The position numbers and the translations under genes were made by a program. Below, one piece after another: positions 23,560 through 35,150 of a stretch of DNA of 64,000 nucleotides. Where the stretch lies: positions 7,824,501 to 7,888,500 of the forward strand of contig NC_073624.1 of assembly GCF_029407905.1 (NCBI RefSeq), given 5' to 3'. Source of the DNA: Bubalus kerabau (Eukaryota > Chordata > Mammalia > Artiodactyla > Bovidae). The stretch's first letter is position 1; every line of letters begins with the position of its first letter. The notes below the pieces were generated by a model. That model was not told the origin of the DNA, searched no databases, and saw only the letters and a list, made by a program, of their open reading frames with translations.

Positions 23560-23749
23560 TGAAAGTGGAAGTCGCTCAGTCGTGTCCAACTCGTTGCGAC
23601 TCCATGGACTGTCAAGGGAATTCTCCAGGGCAGAATAGTGGAGTGGGTAGCCTTTCCCTTTTCCAGGGGATCTTCCCAACCCAGGGATCGAACCCAGGTC
23701 TCCCGCATTGTGGGTAGATTCTTTACCAGCTGAGCCACAAGGGAAGCCC
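23560..23749 (-). repeat. Bov-tA SINE
   Basis: Antisense copy, GTCGCTCAGTCGTGTCC to GAGCCACAAGGGAAGCCC. Confidence 0.9.
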
Positions 23750-23782
23750 AAAGGTGCACAAGGGCTTTTTGAAAAATGAAAG

Positions 23783-23899
23783 AATTCCCTGGTGGCCCAG
23801 TGGTTAAGACTCCTATCTTCCATTGTAGGGGGCATGAGTTCAATTCCTGATCAGGGGACTAATATTCCATATGCCTTGTGGTTGAACAAAAAAAACAGA
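23783..23899 (+). repeat. CHR-type SINE
   Basis: Sense copy, GAATTCCCTGGTGGCCCAG to an A-run. Confidence 0.85.
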
Positions 23900-23959
23900 G
23901 AAAAATATGGACACAAATTTGAATTTCATATAATTTACATGTGTCATGAAAAACTATTC

Positions 23960-24092
23960 TTGGGAATTCCCTGGTGGTCCAGTGGTTAGAACTCCAAGAT
24001 CTCACTGCCAAGGGCGAGAGTTCAATCCCTGGTCAGGGAGCTAAGATCTCAAGGTGTGCAAAGTGATAAAAAAATAAGATAAATAAAAAAGA
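23960..24092 (+). repeat. CHR-type SINE
   Basis: Sense copy, GGGAATTCCCTGGTGGTCC to an A-rich tail. Confidence 0.85.
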
Positions 24093-24204
24093 AAACTATT
24101 CTTCTTTTGAGTTTTTTCCAACCATTCGTAACTCCCAGGCTATGTAAATACAGACAGTGGGCTGCATTTGGCCTTCATGCTGAAATTTGCCAACCCTGCC
24201 TGCG

Positions 24205-24421
24205 TGCTACGTCACTTCAATTGTGTCTCACTCTTTGAGACCCCATGGACTGTAGCCTCCCAGGCTCCTCCGTCCATGGGACTTTCCAGGCAAGAATACT
24301 GGAATGGGTTGCCATTTTCTTCTCCAGGGGATCTTCCTGACCCAGGGATCAAATCCATGTCTCTTGCATCTCCTGCATTGGCAGGTAGGTTCTTTACCAG
24401 TAGAGCTACCTGGGAAGTCCC
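24205..24421 (-). repeat. Bov-tA SINE
   Basis: Antisense copy with head GAGCTACCTGGGAAGTCCC. Confidence 0.9.
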
Positions 24422-24454
24422 TGGAACAACATGATGAGAACTGAGTTTTATTTT

Positions 24455-24569
24455 CTTTTTATCTTTTGGCCATGCTACATGGTATGTAGAATCCCCAACC
24501 AGGGATCGAACCTGTACTCCCTGCATTGGCAACACCTGGTCTTAACCACTGAGTCACCAGGGAAGTCCC
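24455..24569 (-). repeat. CHR-type SINE
   Basis: Antisense copy, CCAACCAGGGATCGAACC to CACCAGGGAAGTCCC. Confidence 0.85.
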
Positions 24570-24589
24570 AGGAACTGGGCTTTATTTTT

Positions 24590-24784
24590 ATTTAAAAAAA
24601 TATTTATTTCTTTATATTTTGCTGCACTGGGTCTTGGTTGCAGCACACGGGATCTTTGATCTTCATTGCAGCATGCAGACTCTATTTGCAGCACGTGAGA
24701 TCTAGTTCCCTGACCTGGGATTGAACCCGGGCCCCCTGCCCAGGGAGCTCGAAGTTTTAGCCACTGGACCACCAGGGAAGTCCC
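24590..24784 (-). repeat. CHR-type SINE
   Basis: Antisense copy with longer body (GCTGCACTGGGTCTTGG) and head GGACCACCAGGGAAGTCCC. Confidence 0.85.
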
Positions 24785-25617
24785 AGAACTGGATTTTAGA
24801 ATAATGAGGCAGAGTGGGAGTGAGTAAGCCAAAGAGACTTATCAGAAAGTGATCTCTGAGAGAGGATAAATAACCAGGTAAGTGGCAATGAGGATGGAGC
24901 TAAGTGAGTGGACTAGGGAGCCTATGGGCACAGACAGGACTTAGAAAGCTTCCCAGCCACAGCCACTCCAGGAGAGATTCAATAGACCAGGTGCCTTTCC
25001 TCCTCTCCTCGCCACCCCAGAACAAAGCACGATCCCTGAAAGCTAGGGTAATGGGAGTGGGTATCACCACTGATCCACAAAGGGGAGTAATCCCAAGCTA
25101 GTTCTGGATAGATCCTCCCCAGAACACATGCCAGGGGCTTTCCACTACCACGAGCCCCACAACTGTCCAGAGAGTGCTGACCTGTGTCGTGACTGTTGAC
25201 AAGGTCTTCTTCATTCTCGTGGATGCTTTGGATGGACTGAGCGAGGCTTCAAGGCAGAAGACTTCGCCAGCTAGACCACCAGTGGGGTCACTGCAGGCAG
25301 CTGGTCATGGGAGGCTCTACTCGGAGGGCGAGACACACAGCTCCGCCATCCTGGATGTAGGTGATAGGTGGGCTGCTGGACCCGCTCAAGCGATGGGTAT
25401 TTCCAACGGTCCCAGGAGTTGTTGGACTTTACAGCAAGGCCCCACCAAACTCCTCCTGACTCTCTTTTCCTGCCTCTAACCTCAGATATAATCTCCTCCT
25501 CCTACCCCAGGTGAAACCTAACATTTTATCTCTTTGCTTTCCAAACTACTGTTGTTGGATAAATACCATGTCCCTCCCCATCAAAGGGGCTGCCCCTCTA
25601 GTCTCAAAACCACTATA

Positions 25618-25892
25618 CCAACATCCCTGATGGTATAGTGGAAACGAATCCGCCTGCCAGTGCGGAGGACATGGGTTCCATCCCGGTCCAGGAAGATTCC
25701 ACTTGCAGCAGGGCAACTGAGCCCATGAGCCGCAACTACTGAGTCCAAGTGCTGCAACAGCTGAAGCCTGTGCGCCTGGAGCGCGCGCTCCACAAAAAGA
25801 GGAGCCAGCACAATGAGAAGCCCGCACACCACACCTCCAGCAAACCTGTGGGCAGCAAGGAAGACCCAAGATCCAGTTCAGTCAAAAAAAAC
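25618..25892 (+). repeat. Long tRNA-Glu SINE
   Basis: Sense copy with a diverged head (ATCCCTGATGGTATAGTGG), the GAAGCCTGTGCGCC body and a GCAAGGAAGACCC end. Confidence 0.75.
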
Positions 25893-26142
25893 CTAGCTGG
25901 TGCAAATCAAAGCTCTGGCTCTCGGCCACAACACTCGGCATGCTCTCAGCAGGATGGGTGGGCAGACTTCAGATCTCCTTGCCCTCGACATTCTACCCCA
26001 TCATCCAGACAAAATACCTACAGTACCAGTGCTGAGAAGGAGGCTCTATTTAGTACTGATAACTTTATCTCTGAGACAGATGGGAGGAAAAATAAAAGGA
26101 CCCACATTTTGGGTGAGGGTGGTTGCTGAGCAGCATGGAGGC

Positions 26143-26335
26143 CCTTCGTTGTTCAGTTGCTCAGTCGTGTCTGACTCTGCGACCCCGTGGACTGCAGCAC
26201 ACCAGACTTCCCTGTCCTTCACCATCTCCCGGAGCTTGCTCAAACTCACGTCCATTGAGTCTGTGAAGCCGTCCAACCATCTCATCCTCTGTCACTCCCT
26301 TCTCCTCCTGCCTTCAATCTTTCCCAGCAAAATGT
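26143..26335 (-). mobile_element. BovB LINE 3' fragment
   Basis: The minus frame reads MRWLDGFTDSMD..VWCAAVHGVAESD, the extreme C-terminus of BovB ORF2, 5'-truncated. Confidence 0.85.
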
Positions 26336-26589
26336 TGTTACTTTGACTTTCATGTAATAAAGTCAAAGTAAGAACATTCAGCACGTGTACCACAGCTACT
26401 GAAGCCTTCGCACCTAGAGCCTGTGCTCCACCTCAGATGGGTGTTATCCCCCCAAGGACACTCAGCAGTTCAGCAAGGAATGAATTAAAACAATGATGGA
26501 GCCAATCTGGGTGACAATGGACATGAGGATGGGAAAGGCAGGGATGAGCAGTTAAAAGATGGACAGCCAGTAGCTTAGGGGTCCCAAAC

Positions 26590-26800
26590 ATGTGTGTGGG
26601 CTAGTGGCTTAGTCGTGTCTGACTCCCGGCGACCCCATGACTGTAGCCCGCCAGGCTCCTCTGTCCATGGGATTCCCCAGACAAGAATACTGGAGTGGGT
26701 TGTCATTTCCTTCTCTGGGGGATGTTCCAGACCCAGGGATTGAACTTGGGTCTCCTGTATTGCAGGCAGATTCTTTACCATCTGAGCTATAAGGAAGTCC
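26590..26800 (-). repeat. Bov-tA SINE
   Basis: Antisense copy, GGCTTAGTCGTGTCTGAC to GAGCTATAAGGAAGTCCC. Confidence 0.9.
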
Positions 26801-26867
26801 CAGGAGAATAAAAGGGAGGAAATATAGTTGGAGGTAGAAGTACCAGACTAGGGCGTTTGGAAGGTCT

Positions 26868-27083
26868 GGTTGCTGTGCTGTTTATTCGCTAAGTCATGTC
26901 TGACTCTTTGTAACTCCACAGACTGTAGCCCACCAGGCTCCCCTGTCCATGGGATTCTCCAGGAAAGAATATTGGGGTGGGTTGCCATTTTTCCTCCTCC
27001 AGGGGATCATTCCAACCCAGGGACTGAACCCACATCTCCTGAATTGGCGGGTGGATTCTTTACCACTAAGCCACCTGGGAAGC
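26868..27083 (-). repeat. Bov-tA SINE
   Basis: Antisense copy, CGCTAAGTCATGTCTGAC to AGCCACCTGGGAAGCGC. Confidence 0.9.
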
Positions 27084-27089
27084 GCTAGA

Positions 27090-27925
27090 AGGTCTGGAAA
27101 TGGAGCTGCAAGTGACAAGGTTTGGGGCATGACAAGATCAATGGTGGCCAAAGAACAGATTCTTGGCAGCACAGAGGTCAAGAGCCTGGGGGTTAGATGG
27201 GTGGTCTAACCCGTGGATGCAGGATTCACGAAGAAGGCGGGAAGGAGTAGAGGTGGAGAGAGAGGCAGTGAGCCCTGGGGAGGATGAGGAGCACCTGGGA
27301 GGAAGGCAGGGGAGTGACTTGAGAGTAGGGACCTCCTCTAAGGGCCTGTGCACCAAAGAGGCGTCCGAGGAAAGGAGAGTGACCGCATCGGGGGAAGGGG
27401 AAGAGGGACAGACAGGGAGAGGAAACAGGAGCATGGAGGAGACTCACCCCGCCTCTGGCCCTTTGGTCCAGGGAGTCCTGAGGAGAAAACAGTCCCCATT
27501 TAAGGACTGAGAGGAAGCGGTGTCCCAGGGAGAGTCAGGCTAGCGGAGAAGACGTGGAGACGGACAGGGTTTTGTAGGCTGTGAGTTCCAGAGCGCGGTG
27601 GGAGCATTTGGTTGATCAGGAAGTGCAGGGACTGGGCCAGATTAGGGGCTACTCGGAGTCATACGAGGTTGAGGGTCCAAGTGGTGAGGGGTGAGCTGGC
27701 TTTGGACAGTGTGATGGGCCCATGTCCTCTGCCTGTTCCTTGGACCCCTTCTCTTCTCTCCTGAACTCACTCCCCAGGTGCCCTAACCCAGTCCCACACC
27801 TGGAACACTGCCTGCCAGTGAAGCCCCAATTACAGCTTCACCCTCAGCCTTTCCATAGGGTTCCTGGCATGACGGTCTGCTGGGCATCTCCACTTGTTTA
27901 AAAGACCCTCCCAAATGGAAGCTGT
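27090..27925. other. Intergenic, purine-rich, no gene
   Basis: 27225-27450 is strongly purine-rich on the plus strand, which gives stop-poor frames on both strands (115 and 98 codons) with low-complexity composition. Nothing recognisable. Confidence 0.4.
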
Positions 27926-27926
27926 G

Positions 27927-28147
27927 GGACTCTTCCCTGGTGGTCTTCCCAGTGGTTAAGAATCTGCCTTGCAATGCAGGGGGCCTGAGTTCCATCCCTG
28001 GTCAGGGAACTAAGATCCCAAATGCCTCGGGGCACCTAAGCCTGAGCACCACCCTGGAGAGCCTGCATGACTCAGTGAAGATCCCACATGCTACAACTAA
28101 GACCCCATGCAGCCAAATATATATATATATATATTTTTTTTTTTTTT
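27927..28147 (+). repeat. CHR-type SINE with (TA)n-T tail
   Basis: Sense copy with a small insertion in the head and a TATATA run followed by T's at the end. Confidence 0.8.
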
Positions 28148-28259
28148 GAAATGGAAGAGGTGAAACGACAAGTCCTCTCTTCCCCTAGCAAATGGCACTA
28201 GCATTCACCTTGTCACTTAGAACAGAAGCCTACAAACCTGGAAACCTCTGTTTGCGTTG

Positions 28260-28990
28260 TCCTGCTCTGTCCAGCATATCACCAACTGCTAAAAGCACCT
28301 GCTTCTAAATCCACCTTGTACCCAGCATCACTCGTGGCCTTCACGCTCAGTCCTGGTCCCGTGAGGGTTACTCCCTCCTGGTCCCACACAGCGCCCCCAT
28401 CGCCACATCTACTCCACTATGGTCTATTCTCATGGAGCACTGAGAGCAAATGTTCTAAAACAAATATCAGAGCAAGTGACTCCCTCCTTTGGCTTCCCAA
28501 GGCCCTGGGATAGAATTCCAAATCCACGACTTCGGAATCTGGCTGCTCTCCGCCTTCACTCCACTTCCCCACCCGCCACACCCCCTCAACTCCCACACCC
28601 CAACCCACCCTGGGCTCACCCTTGATGGTGTCACCCTAGCTGCGCCAGCCTCCATGTTTCACTTAGACACTGTGTCCAGCCCCAGCCTGGGCCTTTGCCT
28701 GGAAGACTTGTCCTCACCTTCAGGGCTCTGCTCCAAGGACACCTTCTCCTAGAGGCCCTCCTGATCGTCCTGCCCCAAATTGCCTCTCCCTCCACCCTCC
28801 CCCTTATTCTGCTTTGTTTTTCTTCATATGCATTGGAAGATTTCATGTAAATCAATTCTATGCTTATTTGTTCACTTGACATTCTCTCCGGAGGAATGAT
28901 TCAGCTACACCTTTTTCCACCACTGTATTGCCAGCTTCATTCAAACTGCTCTCAGCTCATAGTAGAGGCTCAGTAAGTATTTGTTGAATA
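28260..28990 (+). repeat. L2 LINE relic
   Basis: Decayed L2 3' region: TCAGAGCAAGTGACTCCCTC, GATAGAATTCCAAATCC, CTGGGCCTTTGCCTGGAAGA, CTAGAGGCCCTCCTGA, ending in a TATTTGTTGAATAAAT-type tail. Confidence 0.65.
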
Positions 28991-29019
28991 AATATCTGCT
29001 AAAGAAGGCTATTTTATCT

Positions 29020-29690
29020 GACATGGGATTCAAAAGTTCATTTTGAAAACTAGAGACTTGGATATTGCAGTTGCATTGCATGCATTCCTGCCATAGTAAT
29101 TCACATTCTCCCCCAAGGAGAATTAGGTGGAGGAGAAAGCCCATGTTTCTCAGCATAGTAACGAACATGTCCTTTTCTTATAAGGCAGGGGCTATGCTCT
29201 GCCTTCCATGGCGTTAGCCTCCTTTGTCTCTGAAAAGAAGACACCGACCTCCACTCCTGCCGGTGGATTGCATTTCAGAGTCCAGGGGGGCTGCACATCA
29301 GTGTTCAGCTGGCTGAACCCTGGTGAGGGTGAGGGAGACTCTACTTGAACTTGAGGGAGGAAGAAAGGTCATTCCTGTTTGAGAAAATTAATACGGAGTG
29401 GGGATGGTAGTTTTCAAGAGAGAAAGAATGTGAATGTGAAAAGGCCTCCAGGAAACAAGGAGCAAGGAAGACTTGCTCTGAAGGTTGATGTCACTGGGGA
29501 GCTGGGGAGAGTCTCTTGAGGGAGAAAGTGGCTCCAGGCAGTGATAAGATCAGTCTGGGTCAAAAAAGATCCTGAGAGAATGGATTGGAAGAGGCAGAAC
29601 AGATGCAGAGAAACCAGAGAAGCTGTTGGCGAGTGTCTAAGTAAGAGGTGATGGTGCTATAGACCGGGTTGGGGAGATGGAGAGAGATGC
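29020..29690. other. Intergenic sequence, nothing recognised
   Basis: No clear frame or repeat. Confidence 0.45.
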
Positions 29691-30025
29691 ACGGATTTGA
29701 CAGGACTGCAAGGAGATCCAACCAGTCCATCCTAAAGGAAATCAGTCCTGAATATTCATTGGAAGGACTGATGTTGAAGCTGAAACTCCAATACTTTGGC
29801 CAAGTGACGTGAAGAACTGACTCATTGGAAAAGACCCTGATGCTGGGAAAGATTGAAGGCAGGAGGAGAAGGGGACAATAGAGGATGAGATGGTTGGATG
29901 ACATCATTGACTCAATGGGCATGAATTTGAGTAAACTCTGGGAGTTGGTGATGGACAGGGAGGCCTGGCGTGCTGCAGTCCATGGGGTTGCAAAGAGTCG
30001 GAGACAACTGAGTGACTGAACTGAA
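29690..30025 (+). mobile_element. BovB LINE 3' fragment
   Basis: Sense 3' end: AGGAAATCAGTCCTGAATAT, the GATTGAAGGCAGGAGGAGAA segment, and a terminal ACTGAACTGAATTGAACTAA. Stops break the frame. Confidence 0.85.
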
Positions 30026-30102
30026 TTGAACTAAGAGGTTAAGCTGATGGAGCTTGGCGATAAGTCAAATATAGATGAGGGAGAAGGAAGATGGAAGGAC
30101 AT

Positions 30103-30218
30103 GCCCGTTCCCTTGTGGTCTAGTCCTTAGGATTCCAGGCTTTTACTGCCAAGACCCAAGTTCAGTCTCTGTTCAGGGAACTGAGATCCTGCAAGCCGAG
30201 CTGACCAAAAAAAAAGAA
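30103..30218 (+). repeat. CHR-type SINE
   Basis: Diverged sense copy (CCCTTGTGGTCTAGTCC to A-run). Confidence 0.7.
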
Positions 30219-30243
30219 TTAGAGAGAGACATCCATATTTCTT

Positions 30244-31041
<798 letters not shown>

Positions 31042-31327
31042 CTCTCTTTGTTACCGGAGCCTAGATGGACATGGTGCCATTTATGTGATGAGGAAGACTT
31101 CACAGGAAGAGGCAGAGGGAGAAGGACAGACGCTGAACCAGAGAGCAGGAGGGAAATCTGGGGAGTTTGGCATTACAGGAGTCAGTACAGGTACCAGAAC
31201 TGAAGTTACAGTGTGTGTGATGGGCCAAGAGCAAACTTTGCCATACATATATATTCGTCATTGAAAATGTAGAAGATCTTGAAAGAAACAGGAATGACCA
31301 ACAACTCAACAGAAAACCAGGCAACTG

Positions 31328-31530
31328 GGACTTCCCTGGTGGTCCAGTGGTTAAGAATCTGCCTTGCAATGCAGGGAACTCAGGTTCGATCCCTGGTCGA
31401 GGAACTGAGATCCCACATGCCGGGAGCAGCTAAGTTCACATGCTGCAACTATTGAAGCCCATGTGCCCCAAGTAAAGGCCCCTCTTGCTGCAACTAAGAC
31501 CTGACACAGCCGTAAGCAAATAAATTTTTT
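31328..31530 (+). repeat. CHR-type SINE
   Basis: Complete sense copy, GGGACTTCCCTGGTGGTCC to TAAGCAAATAAATTTTTT. Confidence 0.9.
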
Positions 31531-31559
31531 AAAAAGAGATAAAATGATTGAGACTTCGT

Positions 31560-31650
31560 GCAAGTGCATACTTGCCTTTGACTAACTGTGTGCCCTTGGG
31601 CAAGACTCTTAAACACTCTGAGCCCCAATATCCTCATTTGCAAAGGGGGA
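31560..31650 (+). repeat. MIR fragment
   Basis: Sense MIR core: ACTGTGTGCCCTTGGGCAAG, then CTCTGAGCCCCAATATCCTC. Just after it AACAATCATGATTGCTC gives way to a local near-duplicate (GATGAACAATC at about 31656 and 31695). Confidence 0.7.
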
Positions 31651-32180
31651 TCCTGATGAACAATCATGATTGCTCAGCATCAGAGGGGGATACGGATGAA
31701 CAATCTGGGAGACCTGGGACTGAAAAAGGAGTCAGAAATGGTTCATGTGAACCAGTTGTTATGTTTTATTCTTTGGACCTCAGAAATAGGGGCTGGGAGA
31801 AGGTCAGGGCCTGTGGTCAGGGCAGCCAGCTTTGGAGGCCCAGGTCTGATGAGCCGGGGGTGTGTGGAGAGCCCCGCCCAGTCAAGGCGGTGACCCCAGG
31901 GACCATCCAAGCTTCTCTGAAGGACTGGTTAAGTGCAAGACTTCCACAGAGACTTGGGCAGCAGAGTGACACAGAAACCCGGACATGCACAGAGATTAAA
32001 GGCAAGAGTAGAAGTCTGCTGCAGACAAAGCTCTGAGCAGGCAAGACTGACGAAGCAGTAAGGGCTGAGAGGCAGCTAGCTGATGATGGTAGTTGAAGAG
32101 GCTGCTGGTACCCTGCCCCTTCACCCCTTGGTCCTTTTTTAGTTTACCTGCAGGTACAGGAGATGCTTCTCTGCATGCAG
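31651..32180. other. Intergenic sequence, no gene recognised
   Basis: The 162-codon plus frame ending at 32036 starts in the MIR and has no recognisable domain. I do not consider it coding. Confidence 0.4.
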
Positions 32181-32182
32181 TT

Positions 32183-32315
32183 TTGTTTTGTTTTATTTAT
32201 TTATTTGGCCATGCTGTGTGACGTGTGGGATCGTGGTTCCCTGAGCAGGGATCAAACCCATACCCCCTGCAGTGAAAGCGCAGTTTTAACCACTGGACGG
32301 CCAGGGATGTCCCTG
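32183..32315 (-). repeat. CHR-type SINE
   Basis: Antisense copy, TTTATTTGGCCATGCTGTGTG to GGACGGCCAGGGATGTCCC. Confidence 0.85.
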
Positions 32316-32339
32316 CATGCAGTCTTTACCTCCAGCACT

Positions 32340-32600
32340 CAGTGCTCAGCCCTTTGTTCCGGGCAGCCCGGAAGGGCCGGAGACTTGAACCGTCTAGGGC
32401 GGTGGGAGTGGGCGGACACACCCCCGTGAGCACAGCGCGGAGAGCTCGGCGAGGCTCCTCCCAGTGAGGCGGAGCCCCGCTGCCCAGAGGCGCGTCCTCA
32501 TTTTCTCCTTTCACTTTCCGTTTCACTTTCCCTTTCCCTTGCTGCGCTTCCGGGAATCTCCTCCGAAATAAGCTCTGGAGTTCTTGTCTCAGGGTCTTCT
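32340..32600. promoter_or_regulatory. CpG-rich patch with IRF/ISRE-like array and STAT-type site
   Basis: Unique GC/CpG-rich sequence between two SINEs. On the minus strand 32507-32536 reads as five uninterrupted GAAANN hexamers (NN = GG, GT, CG, GT, GG). GAAANNGAAA is the established IRF/ISRE core, so this is an extended IRF-type array. TTCCGGGAA, a STAT-type palindrome, follows at 32548-32556. CpGs cluster at 32355-32500. No adjacent gene is recognised. A 94-codon minus frame (32326-32610) begins beside the array and matches nothing I know. The motifs are seen directly; interferon-responsive promoter or enhancer activity is inference. Confidence 0.5.
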
Positions 32601-32646
32601 TTGGGGGCATGTGAATTCAGACAGTAGCGCTGCAGAAACAGATGTG

Positions 32647-32915
32647 GCTTCCCAGTGGCTCAGTGGTAAAGAATCTGCCTCCCAATGCAGGCGACACAGG
32701 TTCGATCCCTGGATCCCCGTGGAGCAACTAAGCCCAGTGCACCACCACTACTGAAGCCCATGTGCCCTAGAGCCTGTGGTCTGTAACAAGAGAAGCCCGC
32801 GCACTGCACCTCGATAGCAGTTCCCCACCCTCGCACCACGGCAGTGACTAGAGAAAAACCTGAACAACATGGAAGACACAGCACAGCCAAAAATAAAGAA
32901 ATATTTTTTTTAAAT
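32647..32915 (+). repeat. Long tRNA-Glu SINE
   Basis: Sense copy, GCTTCCCAGTGGCTCAG to GGAAGACACAGCACAGCC and an A/T-rich tail. Confidence 0.85.
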
Positions 32916-33002
32916 GGGTAAAGGATTTGAATAGGCATTTTGCCAAAGAAGGCATACACATAGCCAATAAGTACATGAAAATGTGCTAAACATCATCAGT
33001 CA

Positions 33003-33465
33003 TTCAGTTCAGTTCAGCTCAGTCGTGTCCGACTCTTTGCGACCCCATGAATCGCAGCACGCCAGGCCTCCCTGTCCATCACAAGCTCCCGGAGTTCACT
33101 CAGATTCAAGTCCATCGAGTCAGTGATGCCATCCAGCCATCTCATCCTCTGTCGTCCCCTTCTCCTCCTGCCCCCAATCCCTCCCAGCATCAGAGTCTTT
33201 TCCAATGAGTCAGCTCTTCGCATGAGGTGGCCAAGGAGTTTCAGCTTCAGCATCATTCCCTCCAAAGAAATCTCAGGGCTTATCTCCTTCAGAATGGACT
33301 GGTTGGATCTCCTTGCAGTCCAAGGGACTCTCAAGAGTCTTCTCCAACACCACAGTTCAAAAGCATCAATTCTTCGGCGCTCAGCCTTCTTCACAGTCCA
33401 ACTCTCACATCCATACGTGACCACAGGAAAAACCATAGCCTTGACTAGATGGACCTTTGTTGGCA
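33003..33465 (-). mobile_element. BovB LINE 3' fragment
   Basis: The minus-strand frame carries the BovB ORF2 C-terminus (VTYGCESWTVKKAERRRIDAF, RMRWLDGITDSMDLNLSE). It ends in a CAGTTCAGTTCAGCTCAG short repeat. Confidence 0.9.
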
Positions 33466-33486
33466 ATAGGGAAATGTAAATCAAAA

Positions 33487-33733
33487 CTCCAGTGCTTTGG
33501 CCACCTGATGCGAAGAGCCAACTCATTGGAAAAGACCCTAATGCTGGGAAAGATTGAAGGCGGAAGGAGAAGGGGACAACAGAGGATGAGATGGTTGGAT
33601 GGCATCACTGACTCGATGGACATGGGTTTGAGCAAGCTCTGGGAGTTGGTGATGGACAGGGAGGCCTGGTGTGCTGCAGTCCATGGGGTCGCACAGTCAG
33701 ACATAACTGAGCCACTGAACTGAACTGAACTGA
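33487..33733 (+). mobile_element. BovB LINE 3' fragment, inverted relative to its neighbour
   Basis: Sense copy of the last ~245 bases of BovB (CACCTGATGCGAAGAGCC to ACTGAACTGAACTGAA). It is flanked by AAATCAAAACT on both sides, so this is a separate insertion event. Confidence 0.9.
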
Positions 33734-33754
33734 AATCAAAACTACAATGAGATA

Positions 33755-33759
33755 TTGTA

Positions 33760-33790
<31 letters not shown>

Positions 33791-33794
33791 TTTT
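33755..33794. repeat. (TA)n followed by T-run
   Basis: About 12 TA units and then a run of T's, in the L1 fragment. Confidence 0.9.
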
Positions 33795-34274
33795 AAAGGG
33801 ACTCAAGTGACCTGCCCAAGGTCTCATGGCTCCTTGGTGGTGGGCCAGGAGGGGACCCAGGTTTATCTCTTTCTAAGATCGCCTCCTCTCTACTCGCCCA
33901 CGTAGCCTCTTCTACAGAAAGGCTAGTGTAAGGGAAACATGAGATAATGGAGTGAAAGCCCTTTGTAAATGCTTGAGGGCTGCACAAACATCAGGCCTTA
34001 TCAATCAGGGAACATGGGGAACTCCTTGGTCAGGGAACAAGATACCACAGGCTGGCAACTAAGTCCTGGAGGAGCCAAATAAATAAATAAATAATAGATA
34101 AATAAAATACTAAAAGAGAAAAAATAAATTACTTCTTTAAAAAAAAATCAGAGAATATGGCTGTTTTCCCAAGCACCAATCTAATGAACAGCATTGTTAT
34201 TATTATTACTGATTTGTACATGCCACTCTGACCTTCAATATATTAAGAACTGACCTTCTAAGAAAACAAAGCAG

Positions 34275-34485
34275 GGACTTCCCTGGTGGTTCAGTGGTTA
34301 AGACTTTGCCTTCCAAAAAAAAAGACTTTGCCTTCCTTTAATGCAAGGGATGTGAGTTGAATGCCTGGTCGGGGAGGTAAGATCCCACATTTCACCCAAA
34401 AAAAAAACAAAACATAAAACAGAAACAATATAGTAACAAGTTCAATAAAGACTTTAAAAGATAAATTAAGAAACAAAGCGAACAA
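34275..34485 (+). repeat. CHR-type SINE with internal duplication and AATAAA-like tail
   Basis: ACTTTGCCTTCC is present twice (about 34304-34336), separated by an A-run. The tail has the GTTCAATAAAGACTTTAAAA module shared with copies at 3.4 and 5.8 kb. Confidence 0.8.
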
Positions 34486-34734
34486 ACAAAAAACTAACAG
34501 GTCTCATCTTCACTCTGTCCCTAAAGGTTGTATCTGGCCACAGTTTAAAAGAAAAAGACTGACAACTCTGGGTATGGACGGCAGCATGCTGAGGGGCCAG
34601 GCTTCTGGAAGGGGTAGGGTGAGGCGGAGTCATCATCACCAGAGACCAAGAGAGAGGATGAGGTGAATCCCCTGGGTGAGGCGGGGCAGGTAGAGCTCAG
34701 CGCCAACTGTGGGCCTTGGGATGAGCACACCAGC

Positions 34735-34930
34735 TTTTGCATCAGACCAGCCTGCAGTGCTGGAGACCTGGGTTCAATCCTTGGATTGGGAAGATCCCCT
34801 GGAGATGGCAATGGCCACCCACTCTAGTATTCTTGCCCGAAGAATCCCAAGGAAAAGGATTCTGAAGAGCTACAGTCCACGGGGTCACAATGAGTTGAAC
34901 ACAACTGAGTGATTAACACTTTCACTTTCA
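34735..34930 (+). repeat. Bov-tA SINE, head lost
   Basis: Sense copy starting inside the tRNA-like part (CAGTGCTGGAGACCTGG) and ending GAGTGATTAACACTTTC. Confidence 0.85.
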
Positions 34931-34934
34931 ACCT

Positions 34935-35150
34935 CAATTTAAAATCTGCCTCTGCCATTCCCTACAGTGAGAATTTATACAGTCACTTAAGCTCCCTGAG
35001 CCTCAGTTTCTTAATCTGTAACATGGACTAGCAACAGCACTAATCTTGTAGATTCTACTTTTGTGAAGACTCAGTGGATGATAAAGTTCTCATTGATGGC
35101 TGGCACGTCATTAACAGTAATGAATAATAATAATGATAAATATAGACATC
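34935..35150 (+). repeat. MIR
   Basis: Sense MIR: AGCTCCCTGAGCCTCAGTTT, CTTAATCTGTAACATGGAC, GAAGACTCAGTGGATGATAA. Confidence 0.75.

Larger units (their letters stand above)
32916..33757 (+). repeat. L1 ORF2 fragment hosting two BovB inserts
   Basis: L1 text GGTAAAGGATTTGAATAGGC..CTAAACATCATCAGTCA is interrupted. It resumes briefly as AGGGAAATGTAAATCAAAACT (about 33467-33488), then again as AAATCAAAACTACAATGAGA (from about 33734). AAATCAAAACT is the target duplication of the second insert. Confidence 0.8.

Noticed and set aside
27225..27450. Overlapping 115- and 98-codon frames as a possible coding pair
   Set aside because: The low-complexity purine-rich strand explains the lack of stops on both strands.
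32326..32610. 94-codon minus-strand frame beside the IRF-like array
   Set aside because: It lies within the CpG-rich patch and includes the array itself as Lys/Gly-rich codons. No homology is recognised, so it is not called as a gene.
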